Part shown: positions 10,561 through 23,325 of the stretch, one piece after another
How the letters are laid out: the number at the start of each line of letters is the position of its first letter
Position numbering within the stretch: the first letter of the stretch is position 1
Assembly: GCA_027943245.1 (NCBI GenBank)
Contig: JANDJZ010000054.1
Coordinates: 1 to 64,000 of the forward strand
DNA length: 64,000 nt
Direction: 5' to 3'
Origin: Acanthamoeba sp. SK_2022b
Taxonomy: Eukaryota; Discosea; Longamoebia; Acanthamoebidae
Made by a program: the position numbers and the translations under genes
The notes under the pieces: model-generated
The model's input: the letters and a program-made list of their open reading frames with translations, nothing else
Database searches by the model: none
What the model was told of the DNA's origin: nothing

Positions 10561-11097
10561 GTACTCAGGAGTTGCACTAGAGTGGAGACCTAGGGATCTT
10601 TGTTTGATGGACAGTGGAAAGATGACAAAGTCAGAAAGATAGTCAGAGAGTCCAGGAGGATTCTGTACAACAAGTATGTCCTAGAGTGAGAAAGGACACA
10701 GGTGACAGAACCAGAAAATGTGGTCAGTGGTGCATATGTCAGTGCATACTGCACCACAATGACAGACCAGCACTAAGAACCACGCTGGCCCTCCACATGG
10801 GCAGATCCGCCAATATCTACTTTGTTCAATAAATATCAACTAATTTTGAGCAAATCCAACACATCGCCAAAGATAGACTAGCGCCTGGTCAGCGTCACTA
10901 TGCCTATTGGTCCAGCTACGTTTTTTGTGGAGATTCTTGGCATTCTAGCACCCAGTTCGCACCGGTTAACCGAATAAACCCTGCCCTATGGCCACCGCTC
11001 GGCTAACAGAGAAACGAGAAAGGCGAAGAATTGCGCTCTCAGGGAGCGCAAGATTCTAGTGTTCGTTCCCCTCGTCCAAACCACCACAGTAGACTAC

Positions 11098-11604
11098 ATG
11101 TCTGGCCCCTATCCGACGTATGATCCTTATGGGTCGGGGTATCCCATGGCAGGGCCTCCGGGCGGGGCTTACCCTCTCGCTGATCCCTACGCCTCGGGTG
11201 GCGGCTACCCGCCGCAGCCCCCTGTCTGCGGTGGGGGCTATGGTGCCCCCGCTTACTCCCCTCAGCAACCTTATGGGATGCCTCCACCGATGGATGGAGG
11301 CTACGGTGGGGGCTACATGGGTCCCCCGCCCCCCGCAATGGGCTACGGCGCGCCTCCATACCACGACATGCGAGATGGAGGCTACGGTGGGGGCTACATG
11401 GGTCCCCCGCCCCCCGCAATGGGCGACCCCGGCTTCGGCGGTTCGTACCAGCCCCACGAGGTAGCTTGCGGCGGCGAAGGGGATTATGGCGCGGATGGTG
11501 ATCGCGGAATCGTCAAGGGCTTCAAGAAGGGCGGCAAGAAGATTGGCAAGGGCTTCAAGAAGGGTGGCAAGGAGATTGGCAAGGGCTTCAAGAAGGCCTG
11601 GTAA
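11098..11604 (+). CDS. Pro/Gly/Tyr-rich protein with lysine-rich 11-residue C-terminal repeats
   Basis: An intronless 168-residue frame starts at the first ATG, just after the CpG-poor island, and does not match any family I recognise. Residues 1-135 are low-complexity Gly/Pro/Tyr (PYDPYGSGYP-like), with a 17-residue unit DGGYGGGYMGPPPPAMG occurring twice. The last 30 residues switch to a basic repeat: KGFKKGGKKIG, KGFKKGGKEIG, then KGFKKAW. An 11-residue period suits a lipid-binding amphipathic helix, as in synuclein-like 11-mers, though the many Gly argue for flexibility. The sequence contains no signal peptide or Cys pairs. Membrane association, condensate formation or an antimicrobial-like tail are all possible and untested. 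Confidence 0.7.
   Translation: MSGPYPTYDPYGSGYPMAGPPGGAYPLADPYASGGGYPPQPPVCGGGYGAPAYSPQQPYGMPPPMDGGYGGGYMGPPPPAMGYGAPPYHDMRDGGYGGGYMGPPPPAMGDPGFGGSYQPHEVACGGEGDYGADGDRGIVKGFKKGGKKIGKGFKKGGKEIGKGFKKAW
11293..11424 (+). repeat. Two identical 51-bp coding repeats
   Basis: Positions 11293-11343 and 11374-11424 are identical, both beginning GATGGAGGCTACGG, with a 30-base spacer. They encode the repeated DGGYGGGYMGPPPPAMG unit. Perfect identity at synonymous sites implies a recent duplication or conversion. Confidence 0.9.
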
Positions 11605-11873
11605 GATTGCGCCCAAACGGGCCGGACCCCATCTCTAGCATCATGTTAGGATAGGTGGCCCAGCTTGACACCTTCCTATGTAAATTACACTCCTGTAAAG
11701 CGGCTTCCATGCCTTCTCTCCGTCCGCATCTTGTTGGCGACGTGCTTAGGAATGGGTCCAAAAAGGTTACACTAACCTCGCTTTAATCTTTGGTCTTATC
11801 CTCGCACCTTCATTCACAAGAGAACGCAACCACTCCTCCGCAACCTCCTTCCTTCACCCTCCCTGGTCTCTGG
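11605..11873. other. Tail-to-tail intergenic spacer
   Basis: Holds the 3' ends of the Gly/Pro/Tyr protein gene (plus) and the ATP sulfurylase gene (minus). No further gene or canonical AATAAA stands out. Confidence 0.4.
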
Positions 11874-14406
<2,533 letters not shown>

Positions 14407-15224
14407 CTTATGCTCCGGAACAGGAAGGGGCACAGGTCCTTTCTCGGAAGGTTATGGAATAGGGGCGTGGTCCAGCGTGATCAAAGCGTGCGGATCCGGC
14501 AGTTCTCGGCAAGCGACGAACCGGAGGGCCTAGAAGGGGTGCAGGACAGCTGTGGTGGTGGGCGACGACAGAGAGAAAAGCCGTCTCGCACCAAAGCCGT
14601 TTCCACGACCAGACCCCCTGCCCGCAAAAATCCAGGTTTGAGGCTCCGCGAAATATTACCGCAGCATGCCATGAATTCTGGTGGGCGCTTGGGACAAAAG
14701 TCAAGAAGGAAAAGGAAAGAAACTCTCGCCTACCATTTTGGGCTTGCCGCACACACATACGAAGATGATGTCCCCTCGTGGCGTTGACCGAAAACCAAAG
14801 GCGTCCCATAACCGGCCGCGCGCGGACCCACAACGTTCTCAGGTAGCCCCTCGCCTCAACTTCAGGTGCGGGGTGCTGATAGTTAAACTAGTTCATCGAT
14901 TAATCAGAACGAGAGTAAAATTGGGCCAGGAGGGAGACGGCGCGTGGAGCTGTGCAGCCCAAGATACACAAGGGAGGTGGCCGTGGAAGTTGGCATCCAC
15001 TAAGGAGTGTGTAACAACATGCACCCCCAGAGGTTCTCACTCTCCAGCCTCACGGTTGAGAGGGTTGCCTCAGAGATATCGCCGGTGTTAGGCTGCAGTC
15101 AGCTACCCACGCCCGTCCGTGCTTTCCCCTCCACCACAGGCCTGGTTGACGCAATCACCCCATCTTTTCTTTTAAAAGAAAGAACAAAAGGCATCGCCGG
15201 TGAAGAGGATGGCTTAAGGACGGC
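14407..15224. other. Intergenic region upstream of the ATP sulfurylase gene
   Basis: No protein gene is supported. It contains the LSU rRNA relic described separately, a T/A-rich run near 15165-15185, and the presumed promoter of the ATP sulfurylase gene just right of 14406. Confidence 0.5.
14976..15018 (+). pseudogene. Relic of cytoplasmic large-subunit rRNA (43 bases)
   Basis: GGTGGCCGTGGAAGTTGGCA followed by TCCACTAAGGAGTGTGTAAC and AAC matches the highly conserved eukaryotic 28S segment GGTGGCCATGGAAGTCGGAA..CCGCTAAGGAGTGTGTAACAAC at all but a few positions. Two differences (CG to TG, CG to CA) are CpG transitions. Flanks do not continue the rRNA, so it is a fragment. Confidence 0.75.
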
Positions 15225-18190
15225 TCAGAGGCGGGCCTCTTGAGGCGGATAGGGTGACGCGTTTGCAAGGTCCTTGGCGGAGGGTGGGGCGAGGGGCACC
15301 AGGCGCGCTGCCTGTCTGCCCAGCTGGAGCTCGTGCGCCAAGCGAAGGTACCACTTGACGCACTGGTCTTTGCGGGTGTAGTCGAAGTTGTCGAGGATGA
15401 TGTCGTGCGCGTACTTGAGCAGCTGCGGCCACGATTCCTTGGGGCTGCCCTTGATGATGTTTCGGATGAGCACTAGTACCACGTCCAGGATCTGCACGTC
15501 GGCGATGACCATGAAGTTGAACAGCAGCAGGGTGAGCTGTCGCGGGTCGGCGGGGTCGTGCAGGGCATCCAATGGAAGCTGCTGGCCTCCGGTCTTGGGG
15601 TGCGTGGCGAGCTGCTGGATCTCCTGTATCTTGTCGGCGAGCATCTTCAGGCTGAGCACCACCAACGGCGACGTGGGCGGGAGGGCCGACGCGATGGCGA
15701 CGAAACAGTCGGTGAAGGCCGTGAACGGCACGTAGCCGTAGTGTTCGAGGCATGTCTTGACGTAGTAGGGCACCAGCTTGGTGACGTGGGGCTCCATCGC
15801 GTTCTTCCCGTAGCCCCAGGGGTCAATGAACAGAGACCTGAACATCTGATGCACGCCCTTGCTTACCCTCACGTCTTTGTGGGCCACGTTCCTGCACCGC
15901 CAGCGCACGCCACGCGTAGCCAAACACATGAGCGCTGGCCAAAAACGACAGAGACGTGCACCCCTGGCCACCGCCACTGCCACCACGTACTTGAACATCA
16001 TCGGGAGGAGGTGATCGCTGAGCAGGTCCTCGGGGACGAGCGGGAGGATGGGCAGCACGGCGACCATGAAAAAGCGGAGGCGCGCCAGCTCGTGGCTGTC
16101 CAGGGAGGTGATGTCGCCATCTGCGACAACGCAGCCTCAAAGTAAAGTCCGGCACGGCAGGAAGCATGATGCGGGAAGGCGGTGTGCATGACCGTACCCT
16201 TGGACGGGATGGGGAACAGCTCGATGATGCCCTTGATGTTGTCCTTGTCGACAGCCGCCTGTTGCGCGATCGTGTGGACGATTTGGTCGTACAGGGTCAC
16301 TGATACCCGAGCGAATTGGATGAAGGAGAGCGTTTGCAGCGCGCGCACGCACTGCTCGCCGGACATGACGACGTAGACAGCTACGAAGAGCACGTTGATG
16401 CACAGGAAGATCATCTGCATGAACGTTCGCACTTCCCTTTCGACCGCATCTATTGAAATATGCATCGTGAGCCGTATGGAGTGAGTTTGTATGCATGTCG
16501 TACCTTTTGGACGTCCTTCATCTGCTCCCTTGACGCCCCGCCAGCCTTGATAGAGCTCCTCCGCGAACATGTGGAGCCTGAAGATGCGCCAATTAGGTGA
16601 AATCACATTAAAACAAACAAGAGAGAGGAGGCGAGTTTACCTGTCGAGAGCGTACTGCCTGTCGCAGGGCGGCAGGCTGGAAAAGAGGACGCCCAGAGCC
16701 TCCGTGAAATTGCGCGATTGCTTGAACAGCGCCGTGTCCTTGCACTCGACAAGCTAATGGACGGCCGATTGGGTTTAGCTCCCGGTCTGCGTGCGGGTAA
16801 GGGATAGACACAAAGGACGACAGTTGGGCACCTTGGGAAGCAGCGCCGGGTCCCTGTTGTGCATGGCGTCAAGTATCCACGAGTAGGCAAACACCTCACC
16901 CACCAACACGTCCAGCACCAACCGCAGCGCCAACTGCGCCGCCGCACCCAGAGAGAGAGAGAGAGAGAGAGTTGCAGGTAAGCATTGCACTAGCAGGAAC
17001 GGGGAGGGACACATACCGTGCGGTCCTCTTCCGCGAGCTGGAGTGGGTCGATGTTGGCGCAGACTACTGAAGTGACGTGGCGCCTAAAGACCTGCAGATC
17101 ATCGCGTGAGAGTGGCGCAGCCGAGGAATCGGTGGCCTGGCGCAGGGCGTGAGACACGAGCCCGAGCAGCGGCAGTCTCGATGCATCGAGCAGCTCCTCC
17201 TCCTGCACGGAGATCTCGTAGTGCTTCTTGAACACGGCTATGCCTTTTCTGTGCATTTGGAGTGTTTGGCAATACTGGTTGAGAATCGACTGAAACGGCC
17301 ACTGATGTGTGCGCGAGGTCACGTACAGCAGGCCGCCCGCCGCGAACAGGGCCATGAAGTGGGTGGCCGGAGGGCCACCATGTCCAAGCTCATCATAGGC
17401 CGCTTTGCACTCCGTCGCGATGCCCCAGAGCCAATCGGCTTCTGGAGCCTCTCTCGCACGTGGCGGTGGCGATGTTGTGAAAGCGGTTCTCTTCATCGCC
17501 CGTGTGACGAACACGTACTGCAGCAGCTGGAAGAGAATGAGGCCATGTTCGAGCAGAGGCAGATCGGACGGGACGTCGCCGTCACCGCTCGTGGTGTCGT
17601 CGCCCTTGTCCTTCCCCTTGGCGGCTCTTTGCAACACCGCACGCTTATGGACCATCTGGTCCGCCGTTGGAGTCCAGAGTCGCAGGAGGAGATGGGTCAC
17701 GCGTGCCAGTTGGCCAAAGGGCAGGCTCACCATGGCATCGCCGACGCCGCTGAGAATAGTGGCAAGATGGCTGCTCCTTCTGCAGGTGGGACGTAGAGTC
17801 AGCACGCGCCTAGCGCGGGCCATAACAGGGGAAGGTAGCCACGTACGCGAGAACCCCAGGCTGCGTCTCGAGATATCGCAAGATCGTATCCACGCTCACA
17901 CCGCTTCGCTCTCCGAGAACACCAACCGAGGCTCCCAGGTAGGTGATGCACAGGGCAAACAAGGCCCCATCTGCCGCACACCACGCCGCAGTGAGACCGA
18001 TTCTCCTCACACCCCATAGAGTCCGACGGCAATGAAGAGGAGATCAAAGAGGCAGACCTGGACTGCACCGGCTAAACACGTTCTCCAGAATGGACACACC
18101 TCTTAAAGTTTGTTCTTCGATGGGACGTTGTGGGTCTAGCGAGAAAAAGGGAGCCTAAGTTGGAGCATATCCAGGGGCGTGCAGGCACTG

Positions 18191-18243
<53 letters not shown>

Positions 18244-19916
18244 CTGTCCCCAATAGCTTCGCCGCAGTTTCGTCGTTGCACACCCGCAGCCAACTGACCA
18301 GGAGCTGGAGGCATGGAATGATCACCGGCGTGTACATGTAGTTGGGACGCGAGTAGTCCTCCAAACACGACAGCAGAAAGTCCACCACGTCTGGCGTCAG
18401 CTGGGACGGGTGAATCCACTTACGCTGGGAGCTCAGGAAGCGAAGGTTCGAGAGCAACTGCATAACCAAAGGCACGCGTTTGTGAGCATCGGGGAAAGCT
18501 AATCACTGGGCGAACACTGCGCGCAAGTGGTCACGTACGATGGAGGGGCTGCAATACTGGTACTGCCGCATTCGGTAAAAGCATTCGTCGAACTGGGCCA
18601 GCCGATCAGGATTGCGTGCGGCCAATTCAGCTGCACAACGTATCACCATGATGAGTATTAGATGCACGTGGGCCTCGTGAGCGGGCAATTACGAGAAGGC
18701 ACTGACCTCGTTCTCCGATCGTCAGTGGCTGACCTTTGTCAACGTCCGGCCTGCGGACTGAATCGCGAATGCTGTCGCGACGGAGCGGGTTAGTACAACC
18801 GTAGACATCAAAGAGACGGGGAGGACTAGAAGCAGTCGACGTGAGAGAGATAGAACCGTACGTTTGGGCCAGCTCGGTTGCTCGATAGCTCTTCGCGAGA
18901 TACTCGAGCTCGGCGTTTTCAAACAGCTCGTTCCAGTAGAGCGTCGATCGCTGCAGCTTCACACCTCTGGCCAGGGAGGTCGAAGTGATCAGTGCTACGG
19001 CCAGGTCCGGTACAGAGCGCGTGCGCGTGCCTACCTTACGGCACCAAACTGATCCAAAGCGGGCGACTCGAAGAAGCGCACACGACGCTCGGCCAACGCC
19101 GACAGGAACACCTCCCCCGGCATGTTCGGGATGTCCATCACCGGAGGCTGGCAGTGTCAGATTGAGAGAGAGAGAGAGAGAGAGATGAAGGAAGCTGGTG
19201 AGACGATGTATGAAGGCACAAGCAACAGGCTCATGCCCGAGCGCATGTGCCAACGTGGAGGCAACAAATGAGGGTACCGATCGCTTGAGCTTGGAGAAGA
19301 GGATGCTAACGTCATCGGACCCGGTCGTGTTGGTGGCGAGCTTGGTGTAGAGCACAAGCAGGAGGAAGGGCAGCACGACAGATCCGACCTTGGGCGTGAG
19401 AGGCAGCCACTCCGGGCGCAGCACCAGCGAGAAGTCATCCAGGTCGAATGCGTCGTAGAGGTTGGCATAGCTGAACCTGTGAACATCGACCACCTTGAAC
19501 ACGTCGCTCACTGCGCGCCAGTCAAAAAGATTCTCGACCACGATCTTGACCTTGGCGTTCTTCAGGAGCTGCACGCTGAGCGGCTGGAGTCCGGTGGCGA
19601 GGTAGTCGGTTTGAACGGGCTTGGGAGTTGTGGTCGAGGGCGGAAGATGCAGATGGTCCGGCGTGACGTTAAAGAGTGGCACAGTTCGTGGTTCAAGATG
19701 GGCAATAATGGCCGCGATTTTGTCGATGCAATGCAAACGGCCCGTGGCGATGAAGAGGGTGAGCTGTCGGCACCAATGATCCACGTCGATCTTGGATTTC
19801 GTTTTTGCTGCTGGCGAGTGTGGGGGTGGCAGGTTGCTGTATAGTTTCTTCAAGTCATGGCCGGGCGGCAGTGGTGCGTCCATGACCATTCTCATACCGA
19901 GAGGACGCAGCGCCAT
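15225..19916 (-). CDS. Large multi-exon helical protein, family not recognised
   Basis: Exons run leftward from ATG 19916 (MALRPLGMRMVMDAPLPPGH) to the stop at 15225. I do not recognise the family. The translation is leucine-rich and mostly helical, roughly 1,000 residues, resembling HEAT/ARM-type scaffolds rather than an enzyme. Landmarks: KIVVENLFDWRAVSDVFKVV (about 19530), TLYWNELFENAELEYLAKSY (about 18940), FLSSQRKWIHPSQL (about 18430), LILFQLLQYVFVTRAMKRTA (about 17530), LFIDPWGYGKNAMEPHVTKL (about 15830) and TLLLFNFMVIADVQILDVVL (about 15500), the last being the segment duplicated at 5.8 kb. Several hydrophobic stretches (for example INVLFVAVYVVM) could be membrane or core helices. Introns contain a GT microsatellite. 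A nuclear transport or trafficking role is possible but unproven. Confidence 0.7.
18192..18241. repeat. (GT)25 microsatellite in an intron
   Basis: Uninterrupted GT on the plus strand, thus CA in the sense of the minus-strand host gene. It lies immediately past a donor site following LGTG-coding sequence. Confidence 0.95.
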
Positions 19917-20516
19917 TTTCGTCCCCCGATTAGATAATGTTTTTTATTGTTTATTTTCTTGCCAAGATGTCCATTTTCTTCGTCTGCCCCTACGAGAAAG
20001 CCGGGAGCGACCCACCGCCCTGGCGCCTGGCGGTGCAGGAGGAAGTGGAGTTGCGGTGTTCGATTTATCGTTTAACTTTGCAGAGTCAGGAAGAAGGTGT
20101 CGAGACCACTTTGATTAGGAGATAACCACCGCCCGGAGGCTCAGGCTTCACCCTGCCCAGTTGTCGACGTTCTTCTATCGCCATTAGGGATCACAACCCA
20201 CAACTAAGCAGTGGGAGGTGTTGGTTGGCGGATTTAAAACATAAACCTTCCTCGTGTCCTGCTGGACGCTTTCAACCTGGCCCGAGCACTCGACGCTTAT
20301 GGGATCCCGGACCTACCAAAACTAGAATTATTGAGCAATTTTAATCAAATAAAAAGGACAATACAAACTTATATCAGCATCACTATCACCGATATGTGGG
20401 GCTGGGAGAAGGTCAGTATTTGTACAGAAATAGATACATAAATAAATATAAAATCCACCCACAGGTTCTCCTCTGTGTCGCTCTTGCGCCGGGCGAGGCT
20501 CCACCACTTCACGCTC
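19917..20516. other. Intergenic, about 600 bases
   Basis: Short AT-rich segment near 20330-20460 with several AATAAA-like and ATAAATA words, probably the 3' end region of the minus-strand membrane protein gene and the promoter of the large gene. Nothing else recognised. Confidence 0.45.
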
Positions 20517-23077
20517 TCACCAACCTCTCCTCTCGTTCTCGCTCTTAGCGTGGGTCGGATAGGTCACCACCGGCAGGTCGTCCTCGGGCGCGGCGCGGTG
20601 GTTGTTCTCAGGATAAACGGGGAAGGTCATGACACTGAGCTCGTCGTCGGACGCGGCATAGCCGCCACGCTCGGGGTTGTGGAAAGTGGAAGACTCGGAT
20701 GAGCCCTGCTGAGGCAGCGTGTCCATCTCGATGCCATGCCTGGCCATCATCAAATAGCGCCACACCCACGTGAGACACGTGGGTTGCACCGCCAGAATGA
20801 CATGGGAGAGAGCGTACGCAGGCTGGGCGGCCGCTGGAGATTCCCTGTTCTCCCAGTCGATGAGCGCGTCGTCGTTAAACTCGAAATAGAGGTTCCTCCT
20901 ACGCAGTCGCAGCAACCAACTGTGATCGACGTGTAGCAGGCCCGGAGCGTCAGAGCAATCGTCGCGCCAAAGAGGACGGGCGAGCAAGAGGTTTACCCAA
21001 GCACAACAACAAGAGCGAGCTCGCTGGCCTCGTTCAACATGCGGTAGGCCCACGTGTGGTAATGGAACAAGCCCGCGTAGATCAATGCCCACTGGTCATG
21101 CGAACACGTTTTTCAGGGTCACAACCGCCAAAGCACACTTGAAAGCGACGTTGAATGGGCGTACCGCAATCATGGGGGCAATGTAGCCAATATGGACGCC
21201 CTGGAATATCCTGTTGTCCAAATGGAATGAACCATGCAGGAGTGACTAAGGAGAAACGGGCGGTCCCGGGGACCTGCGCCAGGAGAGGAGCCGAGGAGTT
21301 GGGTGACGCACTGCAGGACACGATGGCGCTCTTGCAAGGTGAGTTTGGATCGCTGGTATCTGACGTCGTTGAGCTCAGCGCCCGGAGTGGGACCTACAGG
21401 AAGCTCTGGCGGCGGCTGTGTACGTAGCAGGCCAACGCATTAAGCTTCGCGAATCGGCAAAGCGGATGAGGAGTCCCGTACCACCAGCCCACCAGCGCTG
21501 GACGATGCGTCGGGAGGCCCAACCGACTGGCTGTTCTTGATTGCTTTGTCGACGTTTTGGGTGCTGAAGGAGGTGAAGAAGAAGATGACGACCAACATGC
21601 ACGCAAGCCCGAAGATGGACGCAACCTACGGACATGCGGTGAGTAAAAAGGAACCCGAGCTTTCGAAAATAACGGCGCTGCATGCACGGTCGAGAGGCAT
21701 ACCACGTAGTATCCGTCGAAAGCAAAGTTGATGACCCAAGTGACGTAGAAGACCATTTGCACCGCAGTAAAGATCATGGCTTCAACCCAGCCCATGCCCT
21801 TTCGGCTTATGCCCCAAGCCAGGCCGATCAGCAGGAGGGCTCCGAAGAAGTACGAATACCAGAGGGAGTTGTAGATGACATAGATCACCCTCACGCCCCA
21901 CAACATCGATCCCTGGAATGTCGAACACAAGCGGGAGAAGCCGTCAGACTGCAGTCAATCCATAGAGGCTGAAGCGGAGAGAGGGAGAAAAAGGAGGACC
22001 GGGAATCGATGCCTACCTTATTAGAGAGGTAGCCCCAGAATGCTGTGTTGAAGACGACGAGCCACAGCTTCATGGCCGGCCAGATCGAAATGTACTTGTG
22101 CAAACGATTCGATCCGGCTCCCTGGACACACGAACGCAGAGCCATGAAGTCGCGTCAGAAGCCGCATGGCTTGAGCGCTGCAGGAGTACACAGAAGGCCG
22201 GTACGGAATTGAGCACATACCATGTCGATGAAGACTATGTTGGCGATCCACGCCAGAAGCAAAACGGCGTAGACGAGGATCAAAATGCCGTAGATGTAGG
22301 GCAGAGGAATGGTGTCCCAGCCAAGGTACTCATCACCAGGATTGATGAATGACTCGTAGAACTGAGATGTCGTTCGAGGGGAGAGCAGGTTAGTAAGCTT
22401 CTCGATCGGGGCGGAGACCATCGGAAGGTGAGCGGGCGACGCATGCGTGAGAGAGGGAGAGAAGCAGAGTGGCGCTTGACTACAACTCATGACGCGCGAG
22501 CCGAAGAAAGGGTACCTCCACGTTGAGTTCGGTTTGATTGCAGTTGACAAGCACGAACCAGTACATATCGCGAGTCTTGGCAACGCCAGTGTAGTTGAGA
22601 AACCCCCGGAACTCTTCCACCAAACACTCGGTCTTGTTTTTGGAGATCTTGTCGCACACCTGCAAGTCCCGAAGGTGAAAGCAAGCCACAGAGGGCGAAG
22701 TGAAAGGTCAAGCACACACCTTGTTTCCATCTGATGTTGAATAGCCGTCGATCATATCATCGTACTGACCATCCGTGCACGACAGAAGGTGCAGTAGCGT
22801 GCCCTACAACAGAAATACGTCGGTAGCTGTCGGTAGCGACGAAGTGAATGAGAAGTGTGGTGGAAACCTTTTGCACAGGATCGATTTGAATGTTCCAGAT
22901 GCCATCTTCCTTGAACGCGAATCGATCAATCCAGTACAAATTATCGTCGAAGTCATCGTCCCAAGTGTCGCGGGTGGCTTCGGCCGGTCCAACCTGACCC
23001 GCTATGAGAAGGAAGACAAGCGTGCAGCAGCAGGCCGCCCAAAGGCTCACCCCTCGCGTCAACATCTTCGCTCTCAT
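20517..23077 (-). CDS. Signal-peptide, multi-pass (about 7-TM) secretory-pathway protein, GPR107/GPR180-like
   Basis: Exons 23077-22868, 22803-22720, 22659-22516, 22361-22221, 22121-22017, 21912-21703 and one starting at 21625 all join in phase 0. A signal peptide (LWAACCCTLVFLLIAGQV) precedes a lumenal domain with paired Cys and RDMYWFVLVNCNQTELNVE, the YW..L.NC pattern of GOST/GPR180-type proteins. Membrane segments follow: IPLPYIYGILILVYAVLLLA, WPAMKLWLVVFNTAFWGY, SYFFGALLLIGLAWGI, VQMVFYVTWVINFAF and LACMLVVIFFFTSF, then IGYIAPMIAWALIYAGLFHY and a cytosolic tail with two DDEL/DDLP-VxTxP motifs. The exons between 21580 and 21100 are uncertain. The gene might instead stop at about 21438, leaving the tail as part of another gene. 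Confidence 0.65.
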
Positions 23078-23325
23078 GCCACCCAGACGCACACAATTTA
23101 GGTCGACCTCGGCGGAGCCTTTTTCCGTTCAGGTCTACAAATTGACGCCATCTAGTCCAAAAGCGTCGGCGAGGCAGCAAATTAATTTGCGCGGCCACGG
23201 TGCCTTGTCCCGTTCCGTGCTTTGATCATCTGGTGTGGCTGATCCTCCTCGTCTTTTAGCCGTTTAGCTCTAGACCTTCTCCTTCTTCGCTCTCTTTCTA
23301 AGCGGCCCCTGAGGTCGTGTGCTTG

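Larger units (their letters stand above)
8661..10840 (+). mobile_element. Decayed non-LTR (LINE) retrotransposon with RNase H
   Basis: Reverse transcriptase blocks are followed by an RNase H domain in the same orientation, an arrangement of I/R1/LOA/Tad-type non-LTR elements. Many stops and frameshifts interrupt the frames. No apurinic endonuclease or gag-like ORF is visible upstream, which suggests 5' truncation. The right limit is placed near an AT-rich run containing AATAAA (about 10825-10840) and is uncertain. Confidence 0.75.

Noticed and set aside
14898..14918. ATTAATCAGAACGAGAGTA resembling the 18S rRNA segment ATTAATCAAGAACGAAAGT
   Set aside because: The match is short (about 16 of 19 with a gap) and its flanks do not continue the 18S. 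It could be chance, although it lies close to the firmer 28S relic.
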